A stretch of DNA of 64,000 nucleotides from the NCBI RefSeq assembly GCF_002855575.1, contig NZ_PKRQ01000006.1, positions 186,001-250,000 on the forward strand, given 5' to 3'. The notes under the pieces were generated by a model. It had not been told where the DNA came from, did no database searches, and saw only the letters and a program-made list of their open reading frames with translations. The translations under genes were made by a program, and so were the position numbers. The stretch is from Tabrizicola sp. TH137. Lineage in GTDB: Bacteria; Pseudomonadota; Alphaproteobacteria; Rhodobacterales; Rhodobacteraceae. This document shows positions 63,301 to 64,000 of this stretch, piece after piece (position 1 is the stretch's first letter; each line of letters opens with the position of its first letter).

Positions 63301-63730
63301 CATAGATCGCGCGCTTCGGCACGGTTGCGATCAGGTCCTGCAAGGCCGCCGATGCCGCAGCCCGGCGCGGCGGCGCCGCCGGACTGGCCGGACCGAAGGC
63401 CGACCAGTTGGCATTCGGCCCGGCGATGACAAACTTCGACAAACCGGCCGAAATCGCATCCATCTGCGCGATCTCGCGCCAGGTTTCATCCCCGCGCGGG
63501 ACGGTCATGCCCGAAGCCGTGACCAGATCGCCCTGCCCCGCCCGCAATTCGACCTTGCCGTCCCGCAACCGGACATAGCCATGGATCGGCTGCAAGGCGA
63601 CATCGTCAAGCTGGATGTCGGCCTCCCCCCCGGAGCCGAAGCTGTAGGTCCCGTCGGACAGAAAGACCTCCGCCCCGAACTGGTTCCCGCTCAGGACCTT
63701 GAAGACGTTATCGCCGGTCAGTTCCGCCAT
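60302..63730 (-). CDS. SctD-like type III secretion inner-ring protein with triplicated insert
   Basis: 1142 residues, much longer than the usual 400-residue SctD. Residues 1-105 are an FHA-like cytoplasmic domain (VLSGNQFGAEVFLSDGTYSF; LQPIHGYVRL), 141-160 is the single membrane helix (AIYAAGSVLAIVAVVGVLGS), and 185-370 are periplasmic ring/BON-like modules (ADGTIAIEGYVEEQVERRAI). Residues 400-850 carry three repeats of about 80 residues in Ala/Pro/Gly-rich linkers, and 930-1142 form a further domain. I start at MAELTGDNVFKV (63730) with GGAAGAGGG upstream. It could also be a non-T3SS FHA membrane protein. Confidence 0.6.
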   Translation of the reverse strand: MAELTGDNVFKVLSGNQFGAEVFLSDGTYSFGSGGEADIQLDDVALQPIHGYVRLRDGKVELRAGQGDLVTASGMTVPRGDETWREIAQMDAISAGLSKFVIAGPNANWSAFGPASPAAPPRRAAASAALQDLIATVPKRAIYAAGSVLAIVAVVGVLGSFGSDAAQRSAADVTVQALATLREEIAAMPFAGKVTVVQRADGTIAIEGYVEEQVERRAIQNSLDASGLPATLRVYVRENLRADVQGTIDSLQLPVRFVLDEAGNLTLSGTILDPATAERLVESIETGVFGLASLRSEIRTADSILAELRSIAGDAGLADLVIFRLDGLVVEATGIVPRDKMDNWVGLIGVYSRRFAQEIPLRSFVTLDQPAEVDTAPVIIGTGPVAAAEPGRVVAPETLTEPNELDAQSLFAGQPPAVPPTEGAAPQLDGGPGTLALALDRLRERSPALYDQVVADVAAGRAPETGLLQEVLEVIGGRIEPAPAGGDGTAQVVVEGLGPIGSLDGLAADLRNLLSRPESAAPVAPLDGAAVTALPVPQPALPMQFRIGSVEEGGAAPVAVQAAAARPGVAVSAAGLSGVAEGSGPVLLPEGEALGPGEQARFAALSLALDLLEERNPGLYAEVVTELDAGRGLERPVVQEVVEALGGSVPPEADPQAGIAVPGLGDIGTLAALPEGMALVVQQRRAAAEGAGMPPAEAGLDGLSGAAAPEAAGTISPMADVAGGSGIAANDVAGQGMPGLAVVPASPSAVRAAGLTAALDRLEQANPDVHDRLVATITAGQVPDPALMREAVGILGGTVLPGASAATDASANAAAENPRIVIADLGLSGALEELTDEIRLILAQQAGAGEDGGAPAPGPVVLGLGSAPVLAGGVAGAEGTASLPAPSAGEPAMTLPLFALPQGEMVSVQPMIDAANEVMAREEGAAEGGNPAISPNLLALVAMQNEQLQFGKTLMRLPQPLSALPYPVDQSVACWEGARLTPGMLPTALLLLDALSVSNNSDVTGLTPDVREVVMETALSPERVRACLRQTGTAFGEMVGGSSTFLTETERNPDFVEFLFRNVPRATLPLAGANLVADRYVELGDGRKLGEGAAPDITSRITSIGDLGILLRTAEGTRVQLYGNALGWRVAESCPADGCGMN
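61193..62428 (-). repeat. Three protein-level repeats within the SctD-like gene
   Basis: Repeat cores at residues 435-479, 604-649 and 755-799 follow the pattern L-ALD-L-ER-P-LYD-VVA-aaG-pe--l-eV--iGG; each is followed after a short gap by a second conserved strip (VEGLGPIGSLDGL, VPGLGDIGTLAAL, IADLGLSGALEEL). Spacing is about 150-170 residues. Confidence 0.8.
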
Positions 63731-63992
63731 CACCCTCTTCCGGTGCTTGTCCCATCGCGCCATCCGATAGGGCCCCGCTGCCGGCAGGAACTGCTCCGGC
63801 GAGGGGGCTTGCAAACGGCCTGCACAACCTTGGGTGTCAGCCTAGCGCGCCAGACGCGGCGCAAACGTGTCATACGGCACTCTCCGCGCGCGGGTTTCAT
63901 GGTTGAACCTTCGTCAACGAAACGCGGGTCCTTGCGAGAGTGCGCTGAAACGTCAGGCAAGGGGCAATCGCTGGGATCGGGCGGGGAAGAAG
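63731..63992. other. Divergent control region at the window end
   Basis: 262 bases between the SctD-like gene and a plus-strand start at 63993. On the minus strand a TAGGCT box (63844-63839) could be a -10 with TTTGCG upstream at short spacing. GGTTGAACCTTCGTCAACG at 63904-63922 is a weak dyad. Nothing else is evident. Confidence 0.35.
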
Positions 63993-64000
63993 ATGGCAGA
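63993..64000 (+). CDS. Possible start of a plus-strand gene cut by the window
   Basis: ATG at 63993 preceded by GGGGAAGAAG, an excellent ribosome site; only MA and part of a third codon are visible. Product unknown. Confidence 0.35.

Overview
The window is high-GC (roughly two thirds G+C), densely coded DNA that looks like a chromosomal piece of an alphaproteobacterium of the Rhodobacteraceae/Paracoccaceae type. That placement rests on sarcosine oxidase soxBDA next to a glutamate dehydrogenase, TadE/TadG-like genes, an H-NOX plus diguanylate cyclase pair, a DUF3572 gene, PleD, and -10 promoter boxes built on CTAG. No database search was possible, so it is inference from recognised protein families.

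Layout. 1-5.5 kb (minus): soxA (cut by the window edge), soxD, soxB and a glutamate dehydrogenase. 5.5-6.05 kb: the only long stretch without a convincing gene. 6.05-8.9 kb (plus): three Tad-like surface or pilus genes, one with a VWA domain. 9-14.6 kb (plus): pirin, a small lipoprotein, hom, glpX and recJ, with an array of four hairpins between hom and glpX. 14.68 kb: tRNA-Glu, then a sulfotransferase and a polysaccharide pyruvyl transferase-like gene.

16.9-47.4 kb is a catabolic island. A minus operon (21-17 kb) encodes a 761-residue FAD monooxygenase/Old-Yellow-Enzyme fusion of the 2-aminobenzoyl-CoA (or salicylyl-CoA) dearomatising type, with an SDR, MarR regulator, enoyl-CoA hydratase, acyl-CoA dehydrogenase, cupin, hot-dog thioesterase and Rid protein. 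The divergent plus operon supplies hydratase, 3-hydroxyacyl-CoA dehydrogenase and a beta-ketoadipyl-CoA-type thiolase. An AraC gene, an SDR plus flavin monooxygenase pair, a winged-helix regulator, and a luciferase-like monooxygenase with its flavin reductase follow. A six-gene minus operon (40-32.8 kb) then holds an isatin hydrolase/kynurenine formamidase-like cyclase, a PYROXD2-like flavoprotein, MarR, an exported VOC protein and indolepyruvate-type ferredoxin oxidoreductase iorAB. Divergent from it are a second PYROXD2-like gene and a Dpp-like ABC importer whose binding-protein gene carries an in-frame stop.

The working hypothesis is an indole/isatin route: oxygenases produce isatin, the cyclase opens it to isatinate (2-aminophenylglyoxylate), and the IorAB-type enzyme decarboxylates that 2-oxoacid directly to 2-aminobenzoyl-CoA. 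The fusion enzyme would dearomatise it, and the beta-oxidation genes would finish to succinyl-CoA plus acetyl-CoA. This would explain why the window has no aryl-CoA ligase. It is inference. A 14-base motif shared by four of the island's promoter regions suggests joint control.

47.5-64 kb: oxyR/katG, a transglutaminase-like peptidase, a diguanylate cyclase with a degenerate H-NOX partner, a DUF4153 membrane protein, an MttB-family methyltransferase, a HAD phosphatase, DUF3572, PleD, and a three-gene set led by a type III secretion SctD-like ring protein with a triplicated insert.
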